Origin: Candidatus Gastranaerophilales bacterium
Lineage (GTDB): Bacteria; Cyanobacteriota; Vampirovibrionia; Gastranaerophilales; Gastranaerophilaceae
Assembly: GCA_947624975.1 (NCBI GenBank)
Contig: CANQMP010000003.1
Coordinates: 44,836 to 108,835 of the forward strand
Direction: 5' to 3'
Length of the DNA stretch: 64,000 bases
Shown here piece after piece: positions 7,374 through 16,256 of this stretch. Under the pieces are notes generated by a model. The model worked only from the letters and a program-made list of their open reading frames with translations. It was not told the origin of the DNA and did no database searches. Within the stretch, counting starts at the first letter, position 1; each line of letters begins with the position of its first letter. A program made the position numbers and the translations under genes.

Positions 7374-8167
7374 TAACTCCAGTAAGCAATTACAGCAACT
7401 GCCGCAAGCCGTATTTCTCCGGCGGGAAAATACCTTATGACTCCGTAGAAAGAATTATTTCCGAAAACAAGAAAGAATCTACGTTCTTTAAGCCTTTTAA
7501 CGCCTTTTATGACAAAGTAACGGACAAAATAGCAGATAAATTCACTTCAAGGATAATCGAATGGGAACCTTTAATTAGGCTTGCCGACAAATTTAAAGAC
7601 AGCAAAAATCTCTTTCAGCACTGTTTAACCGTAGGTTCGGCTATCACAAGCGGTTTATACATGCAAAGAACATACACAAACAAAAATATGGACCGTGACA
7701 GAAGAAACACTCTTGTTGTCAATCAGGGATTAACTTTTCTGGTTTCGACCGCCGGAGCTTACGGTTTGGATAAATATGTAAAAGGCGGATGGAATAATAT
7801 TACAGCAAGATTTGCGGGACATTTGATTAATGATTCGGAATTTTACACAAATTTCAAACAACAGAAAGAAAAAGCCGTTAAGTTGTTAAAGGAAGCAAAG
7901 AAAAACAAAACCAAAGCCGAAATTAAGATGCCTAACATCACAAAAATGATTAAGGCGCATGATAATTTCAAATCTCTAAAAGCAGAGGATGCAAAATATA
8001 CTCTAAATCTGTTAAAAGGTATGAGGCTTTTGAGAACGATGATAGTATTCGGCTTTATCTACAGATTTTTCGTACCCGTTGCGGTAACAAAACCTGCAAA
8101 CAAGCTGTGTGAAATGTATTTGGAACACAAAAAGAAGAAAGATAATTCCAAAGTGCTTGAAAAATAA
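7367..8167 (+). CDS. Membrane protein of unknown family (pair member 2)
   Basis: 266 residues; the ATG overlaps the end of the preceding gene by 7 bases and follows AAAGGAGG at a good distance. The N-terminus MLVTPVSNYSNCRKPYFSGGK has the same Phe-x-Gly-basic feature as its neighbour. Three hydrophobic stretches occur near residues 86-105, 126-143 and 221-242, with a Lys-rich helix between the last two. No signal peptide and no known domain. The shared layout suggests that the pair forms a membrane complex, but this is inference. Confidence 0.75.
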   Translation: MLVTPVSNYSNCRKPYFSGGKIPYDSVERIISENKKESTFFKPFNAFYDKVTDKIADKFTSRIIEWEPLIRLADKFKDSKNLFQHCLTVGSAITSGLYMQRTYTNKNMDRDRRNTLVVNQGLTFLVSTAGAYGLDKYVKGGWNNITARFAGHLINDSEFYTNFKQQKEKAVKLLKEAKKNKTKAEIKMPNITKMIKAHDNFKSLKAEDAKYTLNLLKGMRLLRTMIVFGFIYRFFVPVAVTKPANKLCEMYLEHKKKKDNSKVLEK

Positions 8168-8174
8168 AATATCT

Positions 8175-8180
8175 TATAAT
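8175..8180 (+). promoter_or_regulatory. -10 element upstream of the HEAT-queC-SPOR operon
   Basis: TATAAT lies 26 bases before the GTG start at 8206, predicting a leader of about 18-20 nt. The leader has AAAGGG before the start codon, so this is a conventional leadered unit. Confidence 0.5.
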
Positions 8181-8205
8181 ATCATACCATAAAGGGTAAG
8201 ACACG

Positions 8206-9126
8206 GTGGAAAAAGATTATTTACAATCAATAGCTAAGGATTGCGGTTTGTTTGACGATTCAGCGGATGCCGTTTCAAAAATTCAGGCACTTGACGAAGT
8301 TTATGAGCGGGACAATTTGATTGAAATTTACAAGTATTTTTTAACCGTTTCTAAAAATACTGACATACTGATGAACGTAATCAGGTGTTCTGACAGGATT
8401 AGGGATAAGCGAATGCTGGATTCTCTTTTGGACTTGCTGCTAATGAAAAATTTGGAATGGGAAAAGGATGCGTTCATAAATGTTCGGGTTATGTGCGCGA
8501 AAGCTATTGCGAATTTAAAAGACACAAACGCCGTTACTCCGCTCTTATACTGTCTGAACAACAAAAATGAAAATTACAAAATAAGGCTTGCCTGTGCCGA
8601 TGCGTTGGGAAAAATCGGGGATAAGTACGCTGTTGCACCGTTAATTGAAGTTGTAAAAGATGAAAATGAAAAATCGGTTTATTTAAGGGAAAGTGCGGCA
8701 TCAGCACTCGGCATGATAGGTGATTTAAGGGCGGTTGAACCTTTGGTGAGCATTTTGGAAAGCCAAAAAGGAATTTGGAGTAAATTCACTTTTTTAAAGG
8801 AAAGAGTCATTGAGGCACTCGGGAAACTCAAAACAGACAACGATAACAGGGTTTTCAATGCCTTAAAAAATTCTCTGGTGGATGAATCCGCTCAGGTCAG
8901 AATTAACGCTATTGAAGCCATAATGGACAGCGAAAACCCGCAAGCACCCGACATTATAAGAACATGCCTTCTTGAAGATAAAGATGAAGAAGTCAAAAAA
9001 AACGCACTAATTGCACTTTACAACCTTACGGGCAGAGAAATTCTTGATGAAGTTGCAAACGGGGATTTTTCCGACGGTTTGAAAATGGAAGCGGTTTCAC
9101 TAATATCGGAGTATGAGGATGAATAG
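8206..9126 (+). CDS. HEAT-repeat protein
   Basis: 306 residues with a GTG start. The protein is a run of HEAT/PBS-lyase-type repeats: clear units are CAKAIANLKDTNAVTPLLYC, CADALGKIGDKYAVAPLIEV and AASALGMIGDLRAVEPLVSI, with weaker ones towards the C-terminus. Such solenoids are scaffolds for protein-protein contacts; in cyanobacteria similar repeats occur in phycobilin lyases, but no enzymatic residues can be assigned here. Its end overlaps queC by a few bases, so it heads the operon HEAT-queC-DUF366-SPOR. Confidence 0.9.
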   Translation: MEKDYLQSIAKDCGLFDDSADAVSKIQALDEVYERDNLIEIYKYFLTVSKNTDILMNVIRCSDRIRDKRMLDSLLDLLLMKNLEWEKDAFINVRVMCAKAIANLKDTNAVTPLLYCLNNKNENYKIRLACADALGKIGDKYAVAPLIEVVKDENEKSVYLRESAASALGMIGDLRAVEPLVSILESQKGIWSKFTFLKERVIEALGKLKTDNDNRVFNALKNSLVDESAQVRINAIEAIMDSENPQAPDIIRTCLLEDKDEEVKKNALIALYNLTGREILDEVANGDFSDGLKMEAVSLISEYEDE

Positions 9127-9772
9127 AGGAATAATTTTACTTTCGGGCGGGCTTGATTCGCTTGTCAGTTTGGGACTTTGCAAGGATAAATACAATATAG
9201 AACTTGCCTTAACCTTTGATTACGGGCAAAAATCAGCCGATTATGAAATAAAAGCTTCAAAGACAATTTGCCGATACTACAAAATCGAACACAAGGTCAT
9301 AAAACTTGACTGGCTGAAAGAAATTACGCACACATCGCTTGTAAGTTCGGATGAAATCCCAAAAGGCATAAGTGAAACTTCCGCTCTGTCGGTTTGGGTT
9401 CCGAACAGAAACGGGTTATTTTTAAATATAGCCGGATGTTTCGCTGACGGAGAGAACTACAATTCCGTCATAATCGGGGCAAACAGAGAAGAAGGGGAAA
9501 CTTTCCCCGACAATACGGAAGAATTTATCAGAAGGGTTAATCTGGAATTTGAATATTCTACGCGCAAAAAACCTGAAGTTATTGCACCCTTGATAAATTT
9601 AAACAAAAATGATATAGTTAAACAGGCATTGGAAAACGGTATTCCGTTGAACCTCGTCAGAAGCTGCTATTCGGGCGGTGAAAAGCATTGCGGGATATGC
9701 GAATCGTGTACAAGGTTGAAAAATGCACTTGAATTTAACAAAGCTTTTAAATATATTGAGGAACTCTTTTGA
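9119..9772 (+). CDS. queC: 7-cyano-7-deazaguanine synthase QueC
   Basis: About 217 residues. QueC converts 7-carboxy-7-deazaguanine with ammonia and ATP to preQ0 in queuosine biosynthesis. The PP-loop motif SGGLDS lies at residues 9-14. The zinc cysteines are in CYSGGEKHCGICESCTRL near the C-terminus, the usual CxxxxxxxCxxCxxC pattern. ATG 9119 is chosen over 9113 because GGAG sits 9 bases before it. The gene overlaps the HEAT gene before it and the next gene after it (TTGA), so all are co-translated. No queD, queE or queF is in the window. Confidence 0.95.
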   Translation: MNRGIILLSGGLDSLVSLGLCKDKYNIELALTFDYGQKSADYEIKASKTICRYYKIEHKVIKLDWLKEITHTSLVSSDEIPKGISETSALSVWVPNRNGLFLNIAGCFADGENYNSVIIGANREEGETFPDNTEEFIRRVNLEFEYSTRKKPEVIAPLINLNKNDIVKQALENGIPLNLVRSCYSGGEKHCGICESCTRLKNALEFNKAFKYIEELF

Positions 9773-10323
9773 AAACAAAATATTTAGAAAACGAAATAAA
9801 ATACGAAGGGCATCAGCTTAGTCCGCACTGGATTTACAGGAATTTTAAAATTCAGGGAAATTCCATTGTAGCTTTTACGGGCGAATGCGAAGTTAAATTG
9901 ACCGAAATGGTCGATATAGAAGATGTTATTAACAATGAACCCATTTACAGCAAGTCAATGCTTAGTTTTATTTCCGAACAATTCAATATCGGACTTGTGG
10001 AAGGCGTTTTAAGACAAAGACTTTTGATTTGCACTATCAAGGAAGCTTTGGAAAAACGAGGATTTAAAATCGTGAGAAAGGGTGATGATTTGTTTTACGA
10101 AGGCAAAAAGTTAACCGTTTCCATTGCGACAAAATCGGCGACCTCAGTACTTATTCACACGGGGATAAATATAAATTCCGAGGGTGCACCGGTTGAAGCA
10201 AGCGGACTTACAAGCGAACTGGGTATCAAAGATATAAAAAATCTGGCGGAAGAAATCATGCATGTTTACGCAGAAGAAATTGATGATATAATTATGGCAT
10301 CAACAAAAGTTAGAGGTGTATAA
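9769..10323 (+). CDS. DUF366 family protein
   Basis: 184 residues with a TTG start overlapping the QueC stop (TTGA). The sequence matches the DUF366 pattern known from archaea and some bacteria: an N-terminal YEGHQLSPHWIYRNF, a central FISEQF and a C-terminal SVLIHTGININSEGAP. Its biochemical role is not established as far as I know. Tight coupling to queC suggests a part in preQ0/queuosine metabolism or tRNA modification, which is inference from position only. The stop overlaps the next ATG (TAATG). Confidence 0.85.
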   Translation: MKTKYLENEIKYEGHQLSPHWIYRNFKIQGNSIVAFTGECEVKLTEMVDIEDVINNEPIYSKSMLSFISEQFNIGLVEGVLRQRLLICTIKEALEKRGFKIVRKGDDLFYEGKKLTVSIATKSATSVLIHTGININSEGAPVEASGLTSELGIKDIKNLAEEIMHVYAEEIDDIIMASTKVRGV

Positions 10324-10952
10324 TGGAAGAAGACGAAATAAAAAGACCATCGCACATAAGCTACAAAGAATACCAGAAAAAGGTAAACGAAAAACCTAAA
10401 GACGGGATAATAATTTTCGTATCGGCGTTTTTCATTTTATTGTTGTTATTTTTGGGTATAGCCAAACAAATTACGCCCGATGTTGACGTAACAATATCCG
10501 ACGAAAATTCAAAAGATATGAAAAGTGAAGTCGACGAAAGGCTGAAAATACTTCAAATGGAAGACAATAACGAAATGTTTTCTCCCGAATTGGACGAAAA
10601 AGTCGTTATACCTGATTTCAAAAAGGCGGAAGAAGAACAGCCCGAAGAAAAAGCAGAGCAGCCCGAAGAAAAAATACAGCTTACGGAAACCGAAGCAACA
10701 CCAAAACCCGAGCAAACAGCGGATACTTCTCAAACCGCAAAAGTCGTTGTCGGTTACTATTCAACAAAAGAGCAGGCGGAAGTTGCAAAGGGAATTCTCT
10801 CCGAATCAGGCTTGAACATAACTCCGTTTGTGAGAAGTATCGGCGGTGCTTATACAATTCAGGTAGGTTCTTTCTCGGGCAGAGATAAGGCTCAGGGTTT
10901 GGCAAACGAGCTTTTGAGAAACAACTATCCGGCACGAATTATTACGGAATAG
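10323..10952 (+). CDS. SPOR-domain membrane protein
   Basis: 209 residues. A short cytoplasmic N-terminus, one membrane segment (about 29-48, IIIFVSAFFILLLLFLGIAK), an acidic, Pro/Glu-rich linker with repeated QPEEK units, and a C-terminal SPOR domain (about 138-209, AKVVVGYYSTKEQAEVAKG to NNYPARIITE). SPOR domains bind denuded peptidoglycan at division septa, so the protein probably works at the cell wall. It is the last gene of the operon, overlapping DUF366 by one base. Confidence 0.9.
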   Translation: MEEDEIKRPSHISYKEYQKKVNEKPKDGIIIFVSAFFILLLLFLGIAKQITPDVDVTISDENSKDMKSEVDERLKILQMEDNNEMFSPELDEKVVIPDFKKAEEEQPEEKAEQPEEKIQLTETEATPKPEQTADTSQTAKVVVGYYSTKEQAEVAKGILSESGLNITPFVRSIGGAYTIQVGSFSGRDKAQGLANELLRNNYPARIITE

Positions 10953-10961
10953 TTATAAAAT

Positions 10962-10990
10962 TGACTGTTTTTTATAATTATGATACACTT
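10962..10990 (+). promoter_or_regulatory. Promoter of the secreted-protein gene at 11014
   Basis: TTGACT (10962-10967), a 17-base spacer and TACACT (10985-10990), with TGA directly before the -10 (extended -10). The predicted start near 10997 leaves a 17-nt leader containing AAGGAG. Confidence 0.65.
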
Positions 10991-11013
10991 CAATTATAAG
11001 GAGAAAAAATATT

Positions 11014-11637
11014 ATGAAAAAAATACTCGTTGTACTTGCACTGATTATGGGATTTTCTCCGGCATTTGCTAAAAATGTTCCGGTACAGACTTTACAGGAT
11101 TTCACTCCTGCAAATCCTCCGCAAACATTGCTTGTAAAAATTCTTTCAAATGTAAGAATAAGTCAGGATATCATGCTTCACGAAGGTTTTTATGTGTTGG
11201 GGCAAATTCAAAAAGGCGAAAAGGGCAGTTTTACTTTCTTGCCGGTTAAATACCAAAATTTCCACAACGAAGTTTTTGAAATAAAAGGAAGTTATCCTGC
11301 AAAATATGTTTCAGTAATTCAAAATGCGGGAAAATCAAAATCCAATGTCGCAAAAGATTCAAAAATTCTGCTTGACTTTGATGTTGTTGAAGAACAAGCC
11401 GACACCTCAATCGGCGAAAGATTTCAGGGCGTTGATTCTTCAAACGGAATTTCAGCTATCGTAAACAAATCCGACATGGTAATTTACGACGACTCAATTC
11501 CGCAAACAATGCAGGAATTCCCCGGAGTCAAATTGAACACATTTGACAATAGCAGTAATTTTAACATTCCCAAAAAGCTCATCATTGAGCCGGAAAAAAG
11601 AATAATAAATATTAATTCGCTTAAAGAAAGCAAATAA
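11014..11637 (+). CDS. Secreted protein of unknown function
   Basis: 207 residues with a signal peptide (MKKILVVLALIMGFSPAFA, cleavage after about residue 19) and an AAGGAG ribosome site. The mature part starts KNVPVQTLQDF and holds a compact beta-rich domain (about 45-110, TLLVKILSNVRISQDIMLHEGFYVLGQ), then a linker. There is no lipobox and no catalytic motif. It is monocistronic, between its own promoter and a terminator. The domain order resembles proteins handling envelope or surface assembly, but I do not recognise the family. Confidence 0.8.
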   Translation: MKKILVVLALIMGFSPAFAKNVPVQTLQDFTPANPPQTLLVKILSNVRISQDIMLHEGFYVLGQIQKGEKGSFTFLPVKYQNFHNEVFEIKGSYPAKYVSVIQNAGKSKSNVAKDSKILLDFDVVEEQADTSIGERFQGVDSSNGISAIVNKSDMVIYDDSIPQTMQEFPGVKLNTFDNSSNFNIPKKLIIEPEKRIININSLKESK

Positions 11638-11663
11638 TAATAAAAAAGAAATTTTTATAAAGC

Positions 11664-11692
11664 CGCTGTTTTATGCTTGAACAGCGACTTTT
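11664..11692 (+). terminator. Terminator overlapping a convergent small gene
   Basis: Stem CGCTGTT (11664-11670), 9-base loop, AACAGCG (11680-11686), then ACTTTTAATTT. It serves the plus-strand gene at 11014. It also contains the last codons and stop of the small minus-strand gene at 11671. Confidence 0.65.
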
Positions 11693-11814
11693 AATTTGCC
11701 GTTTCCGCTGAGGATAATTTCGGTATCTTTGCCGTTTTCGCAGATAACCAAACGTGTTTTCTCCACGTTATCTTCAACAAATCTTGTAACTTCTTTAATT
11801 GTTAAATCGTTCAT
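11671..11814 (-). CDS. Small protein, 47 residues
   Basis: A short gene on the minus strand encoding MNDLTIKEVTRFVEDNVEKT..., with AAAGGA about 8 bases before its ATG. It is amphipathic: an N-terminal helix, then a beta-hairpin-like RLVICENGKDTEIILSGNGK. No signal peptide or membrane segment. The good ribosome site and protein-like composition favour a real gene; convergent with the secreted-protein gene. The function is unknown. Confidence 0.6.
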   Translation of the reverse strand: MNDLTIKEVTRFVEDNVEKTRLVICENGKDTEIILSGNGKLKVAVQA

Positions 11815-11996
11815 TAAAAAAATCCTTTCGTATTATTATCATAACAGATTTTCAGAGAATTTCAACACTCTAAAGAATTAGAAAAACCGTAAAAAAAAAT
11901 TTTTTGCCGTAAAATTTAGGAATGTTAATAAATAATAAGTGAAAAATTTACAATTTTTAAACCTTTATGTTACTATTGTTAAGCAGGAGAGAAAAA

Positions 11997-13550
11997 ATGG
12001 ACAAATACTATATAACAACGGCGATAGATTACGTAAACGGAGCACCCCACATCGGGCATGCTTATGAAAAGATTTTAACGGACGTACTTGCAAGACACTA
12101 TTCTTTAAGATGTGATGATGTGTATTTCTTGACAGGGACTGACGAACACGGAATAAAAATCCAAAAAACGGCAGCGGAAAAAGGTATAACGCCAAAAGAA
12201 CTTTGCGATGAGAATGCCCAAAAGTTCAAAGACGCCTGGAAAGCTTTGGATATCGATTACAACAAATTCATAAGAACAACCGACGATTACCATGAAAAAG
12301 CCGTTCAGCATATATTTAAAAAGCTTGTCGAACAGGGCGACATTTACAAACATTCTTATGAAGGTTTATATTGCTCGGGCTGTGAGTGTTTCCTTAATCC
12401 GAAAGATTTGACCGAGGATGGACTTTGCCCGACTCACCTCAAAAAACCCGAAGTGGTAAGCGAAGAAAATTACTTCTTTAAACTTACAAAATACAAAGAT
12501 GCGATAATCAAACATATTAAAGAGCATCCTGACTTTATCATGCCTGAATTCAGAGCGAACGAAGTGTTAAATCAGCTTGAAGATATTCAGGATATATCCG
12601 TTTCACGTGCGAAATCGAACGTAAAATGGGGAATTGAAGTTCTTGATGATACCGAACAGTCAATATATGTTTGGATAGACGCACTTTCAAACTATATAAC
12701 CGCAATAGGTTACGACGATATGTCCGAGGATTTCAAAAAATATTGGCCTGCAGATGTTCATGTAATCGGTAAGGATATTTTGAAATTCCACAGTATTTAT
12801 TGGCCCGCATTCTTGCTGGCTCTAAATCTTCCTTTGCCGAAACACATTTTTGCACACGGTTGGATTACGATAGACGAAACAAAGATGTCAAAATCTTTGG
12901 GAAATGTCGTTTCTCCGACATCTGTTCTTGAAAACTTTAATATGGAAAATGCCGATGCGTTCAGATATTATATGGCGGTTTCAGCCCCCTGCGGACGTGA
13001 CGGCAACTATTCGGACGATGATTTTAAGGAAAAAGTTAACGCACATCTTGCAAACAGCATGGGAAATCTTCTCAACAGAACACTTTCAATGCTTGTAAAA
13101 TACTTTGACGGAGAGGTTAAACCTGAATTTAAGCATGAAAACCCGCTTGGTAAAAAAGCTTTGGGTACCGTTCAAATCGTAAAAAATCACTTTGACAGGT
13201 TTGAAATCTCGGAAGCGGGTACGGAGATTATATCGCTTGTCGATGCCGCAAATAAATACGTTCAGGATACCGCACCGTGGACACTTGCCAAAGAAGGAAA
13301 ACTGAATGAATGCGGACAGGTTTTGACGGATGTGCTTGATATTATGTGCATAATTTCGTCGCTTATTTATCCTTATTGCCCGAATATTGCACAAAATATG
13401 GCTCGCCAGCTTTCTTTCAACCTTAAAACAAAGCTTGATGACTTGACTTGCAACAACGTTAAGGTCGGAAAACTTATAGAAAAAGAAGATATCAAGCCGG
13501 TATTTTTAAGACTTGACAGTGAGCTTGCCGATAAATCTTCAAAAAAATAA
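11997..13550 (+). CDS. metG: Methionyl-tRNA synthetase
   Basis: 517 residues from ATG 11997, chosen because AGGAG lies 7 bases before it and the protein then begins MDKYYITTAIDYVNGAPHIGH as in the family. Charges tRNA-Met with methionine in the cytoplasm. HIGH is at residues 18-21 and KMSKS at 296-300. A metal-binding knuckle is seen as YCSGCECF...CPTH (about 124-145). It ends after the anticodon-binding helical domain and lacks the optional C-terminal Trbp111-like tRNA-binding domain. Monocistronic, followed by the PFP gene. Confidence 0.95.
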   Translation: MDKYYITTAIDYVNGAPHIGHAYEKILTDVLARHYSLRCDDVYFLTGTDEHGIKIQKTAAEKGITPKELCDENAQKFKDAWKALDIDYNKFIRTTDDYHEKAVQHIFKKLVEQGDIYKHSYEGLYCSGCECFLNPKDLTEDGLCPTHLKKPEVVSEENYFFKLTKYKDAIIKHIKEHPDFIMPEFRANEVLNQLEDIQDISVSRAKSNVKWGIEVLDDTEQSIYVWIDALSNYITAIGYDDMSEDFKKYWPADVHVIGKDILKFHSIYWPAFLLALNLPLPKHIFAHGWITIDETKMSKSLGNVVSPTSVLENFNMENADAFRYYMAVSAPCGRDGNYSDDDFKEKVNAHLANSMGNLLNRTLSMLVKYFDGEVKPEFKHENPLGKKALGTVQIVKNHFDRFEISEAGTEIISLVDAANKYVQDTAPWTLAKEGKLNECGQVLTDVLDIMCIISSLIYPYCPNIAQNMARQLSFNLKTKLDDLTCNNVKVGKLIEKEDIKPVFLRLDSELADKSSKK

Positions 13551-13614
13551 GTGTGAAAATTTCTTTTTTATTGTAATATATTAATTGTATTACATTAAAT
13601 ATGAGGAATATACT

Positions 13615-15297
13615 ATGGAAAAACTTTCACCGTTACAAATCGAGAGATTGAAGTATGAGCCGAAACTCCCTTCAAGCTTGTCAAACGGCATTAACAGTCT
13701 TGAGATGTCGGAAGGTTCGGCAACACAGTCAGTCAGAGATCAGGAACAAATTAAAGCGTTATTCTCAAATACATACGGAAAACCCGTTGTAACTTTTAAA
13801 AGCACCTCAAATTCATCAGTATCCGAAACGAGAAATGTAGGTGTAATCTTATCGGGCGGTCAAGCTCCCGGCGGACATAACGTTATTGCAGGGCTTTACG
13901 ACGCTTTGAAAAACGCTAACCCCTCTAACAAATTGTACGGATTTTTAGGCGGCCCGTCAGGAATTATCGACGGTAAATATGTTGAATTTGACGACAAATT
14001 CATTAATGATTACAGAAATACGGGCGGATTTGATATCATAGGTTCGGGCAGAACAAAACTTGAAACCGAAGAACAATTTAAAAAATCGCTCGAAGTATGC
14101 AGAAAATTAAACATTTCCGCTGTTGTAATAATCGGCGGTGATGATTCTAATACCAACGCAGCACTTCTTGCAGAATGGTTTGTTAAGAATAATGCGGGAA
14201 TACAGGTTATTGGATGCCCCAAAACCATTGACGGCGATCTGAAAAACGAACAAATCGAAATTTCTTTCGGTTTCGACACCGCAACAAAAACTTATGCGGA
14301 ATTAATCGGAAACATACAGCGTGACGCAAATTCCGCAAAAAAATACTGGCACTTTATTAAAATTATGGGAAGAAGTGCATCTCATGTGGCTTTGGAAGCT
14401 GCACTACAGACACAGCCGAACATTACGCTTGTATCGGAAGAAGTTGAAGAAAAGAAAATGTCACTCGAAAGCATTATTGATTACATGTGCGACATTATCG
14501 TAAAACGCTCTAATGCAGGTAAAAACTTCGGTATTGCGATTATTCCTGAAGGCTTAATCGAATTTATTCCCGAAATGAAATCCATGATTTCTAATTTAAA
14601 CGATATTATGGCTTCGCTTGAAGGAGATTCGACATTCAACAATTTAACATCATTACGTGAAAAATTCGATTTTGTTGAAAACAGACTTGATGCATCAAAC
14701 GCAAAGGTTTACAACTCATTACCCGCTTTGATTAAGTCGCAGCTGCTTGCTGACCGCGACCCGCACGGTAACGTTCAAGTTTCAAAAATCGAAACAGAAA
14801 AACTTTTAATCGAAATGATTACTACAAGACTTAAAGAACTGCAATCTCAAGGCGATTACTCGGGCAAATTCAGTGCACAGTCGCACTTCTTCGGTTACGA
14901 AGGCAGATGTGCATTCCCGTCAAACTTTGATGCGGATTATTGCTACTCTTTGGGTTACAACGCATTTGCATTAATTAATTTCGGATTAACGGGCTATTTG
15001 TCATCTGTCAGAAACCTTACAGCTCCCGCATCTCAGTGGATTGCAGGCGGAATACCTCTTACAATGATGATGAATATGGAAAAACGTCACGGCGAAATGA
15101 AACCCGTTATCCAAAAAGCACTCGTAAAACTCGACGGCCCCGTATTCAAAAGACTTGAAGAAAACAGAGAAGACTGGGCATTGAATGACAGATATCTGTT
15201 CCCCGGTGCTATCCAATACTTCGGACCGTCAAGCGTTTGCGATCTTACAACAGTAACACTGCAGCTTGAAAGAGCAAGACAGCTCGCAGGTGTTTAA
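13615..15297 (+). CDS. pfp: PPi-dependent 6-phosphofructokinase
   Basis: 560 residues from ATG 13615 (GAGG upstream; a longer frame from 13585 lacks a ribosome site). Phosphorylates fructose 6-phosphate with pyrophosphate, reversibly, in glycolysis. The N-terminal binding motif [14 protein letters not shown] is followed by GGDDS (174-178), with Asp in place of the Gly of ATP enzymes, and TIDGD (204-208) with the catalytic Asp. These, and the long-form length, indicate the pyrophosphate type. It is followed by a strong terminator. Confidence 0.93.
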   Translation: MEKLSPLQIERLKYEPKLPSSLSNGINSLEMSEGSATQSVRDQEQIKALFSNTYGKPVVTFKSTSNSSVSETRNVGVILSGGQAPGGHNVIAGLYDALKNANPSNKLYGFLGGPSGIIDGKYVEFDDKFINDYRNTGGFDIIGSGRTKLETEEQFKKSLEVCRKLNISAVVIIGGDDSNTNAALLAEWFVKNNAGIQVIGCPKTIDGDLKNEQIEISFGFDTATKTYAELIGNIQRDANSAKKYWHFIKIMGRSASHVALEAALQTQPNITLVSEEVEEKKMSLESIIDYMCDIIVKRSNAGKNFGIAIIPEGLIEFIPEMKSMISNLNDIMASLEGDSTFNNLTSLREKFDFVENRLDASNAKVYNSLPALIKSQLLADRDPHGNVQVSKIETEKLLIEMITTRLKELQSQGDYSGKFSAQSHFFGYEGRCAFPSNFDADYCYSLGYNAFALINFGLTGYLSSVRNLTAPASQWIAGGIPLTMMMNMEKRHGEMKPVIQKALVKLDGPVFKRLEENREDWALNDRYLFPGAIQYFGPSSVCDLTTVTLQLERARQLAGV

Positions 15298-15314
15298 ATT
15301 CTTCCTAAAAAATT

Positions 15315-15348
15315 GAAAAAACGACCTTTACAGGGTCGTTTTTTTTTA
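15315..15348 (+). terminator. Terminator after pfp
   Basis: Stem ACGACC (15321-15326), loop, GGTCGT (15334-15339), preceded by A6 and followed by a T10 run. Confidence 0.85.
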
Positions 15349-15377
15349 ATATAATTTTTTTCAAAGGAGATTTATAA

Positions 15378-16229
15378 ATGAAAAACGGTATTGAAAACGG
15401 ATTTTATCATGAAATAACCCCGTCAGGGTTTGGAATAGCAATAAAAGCCGGAAAAGTTTTATTTTCGGAGAAATCGGATTTTCAGAAAGTTGAAATTTTT
15501 GAAACCGACTCATCGCTCGGCAGAGTGTTAACTTTAGACGATTTAATGATGACAACCGAAGGTGATGAGTACCATTACCACGAAATGATTACACACATTC
15601 CGATGATGCACCACAAAAACCCCGAAAACGTCCTTGTAATCGGCGGCGGCGACGGCGGAACGGTCAGAGAAGTGCTTAAACACAAATCCGTAAAAAAAGT
15701 TGTGCTTTGCGAAATTGATTCAATGGTAATTGATGCGTGCAAAAAGTATTTACCGACAATTTCCTGCGGGCTTTCGGACTCTCGTGTGGAAATAAAAGTT
15801 GAAGATGCTATTGAATTTATAAAAGACAAAAAAAATGAATACGATATCGTTTTGATAGATTCAACAGACCCGATGGGCCCGGGTGAAGGCTTGTTTACGG
15901 AAGAATTTTATACCAATGTGAAAAATTCTTTAAGAGAAGGCGGAATTGTTACCGCACAATCGGAAAGTCCTTTTGTTAACAGGGAAGAAATCAAAAAAAT
16001 GTACAATTTATTGAAAAAAGTTTTTCCGATATGTTCGACTTTCACCTCAAACATTCCTACCTACCCAGGCGGATACTGGGCATGGGCATTTTGTTCAAAA
16101 ACGGTTGAACCTTTGTCATATTTTGCCGTTGACAGATACGAAGATATCCTGAAAACTTGCAAAATTTATAACAAAGATTACCATAATGCACGTTTCGCAT
16201 TACCGAATTATCTGAAAGAGTTACTGTAA
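15378..16229 (+). CDS. speE: Spermidine synthase (polyamine aminopropyltransferase)
   Basis: 283 residues with AAAGGAG before the ATG. Transfers aminopropyl from decarboxylated SAM to putrescine in the cytoplasm. The SAM-binding GGGDGG is at residues 89-94; the acidic substrate residues lie in DSTDPMGPGEGLF. The N-terminal beta domain includes TLDDLMMTTEGDEYHYHEM, the expected signature. Length is normal. Upstream is the pfp terminator; downstream, ribE has its own -10 element. Confidence 0.95.
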   Translation: MKNGIENGFYHEITPSGFGIAIKAGKVLFSEKSDFQKVEIFETDSSLGRVLTLDDLMMTTEGDEYHYHEMITHIPMMHHKNPENVLVIGGGDGGTVREVLKHKSVKKVVLCEIDSMVIDACKKYLPTISCGLSDSRVEIKVEDAIEFIKDKKNEYDIVLIDSTDPMGPGEGLFTEEFYTNVKNSLREGGIVTAQSESPFVNREEIKKMYNLLKKVFPICSTFTSNIPTYPGGYWAWAFCSKTVEPLSYFAVDRYEDILKTCKIYNKDYHNARFALPNYLKELL

Positions 16230-16241
16230 ATATTTTTTTCA

Positions 16242-16250
16242 TGTTAAAAT
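16242..16250 (+). promoter_or_regulatory. Extended -10 predicting leaderless ribE mRNA
   Basis: TGT-TAAAAT; the hexamer occupies 16245-16250 and ends exactly 7 bases before the A of the ribE ATG at 16257. There is no purine-rich ribosome site in the 25 bases before the start. A weak TTACTG lies 18 bases upstream of the -10. Confidence 0.6.
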
Positions 16251-16256
16251 AAAAGT

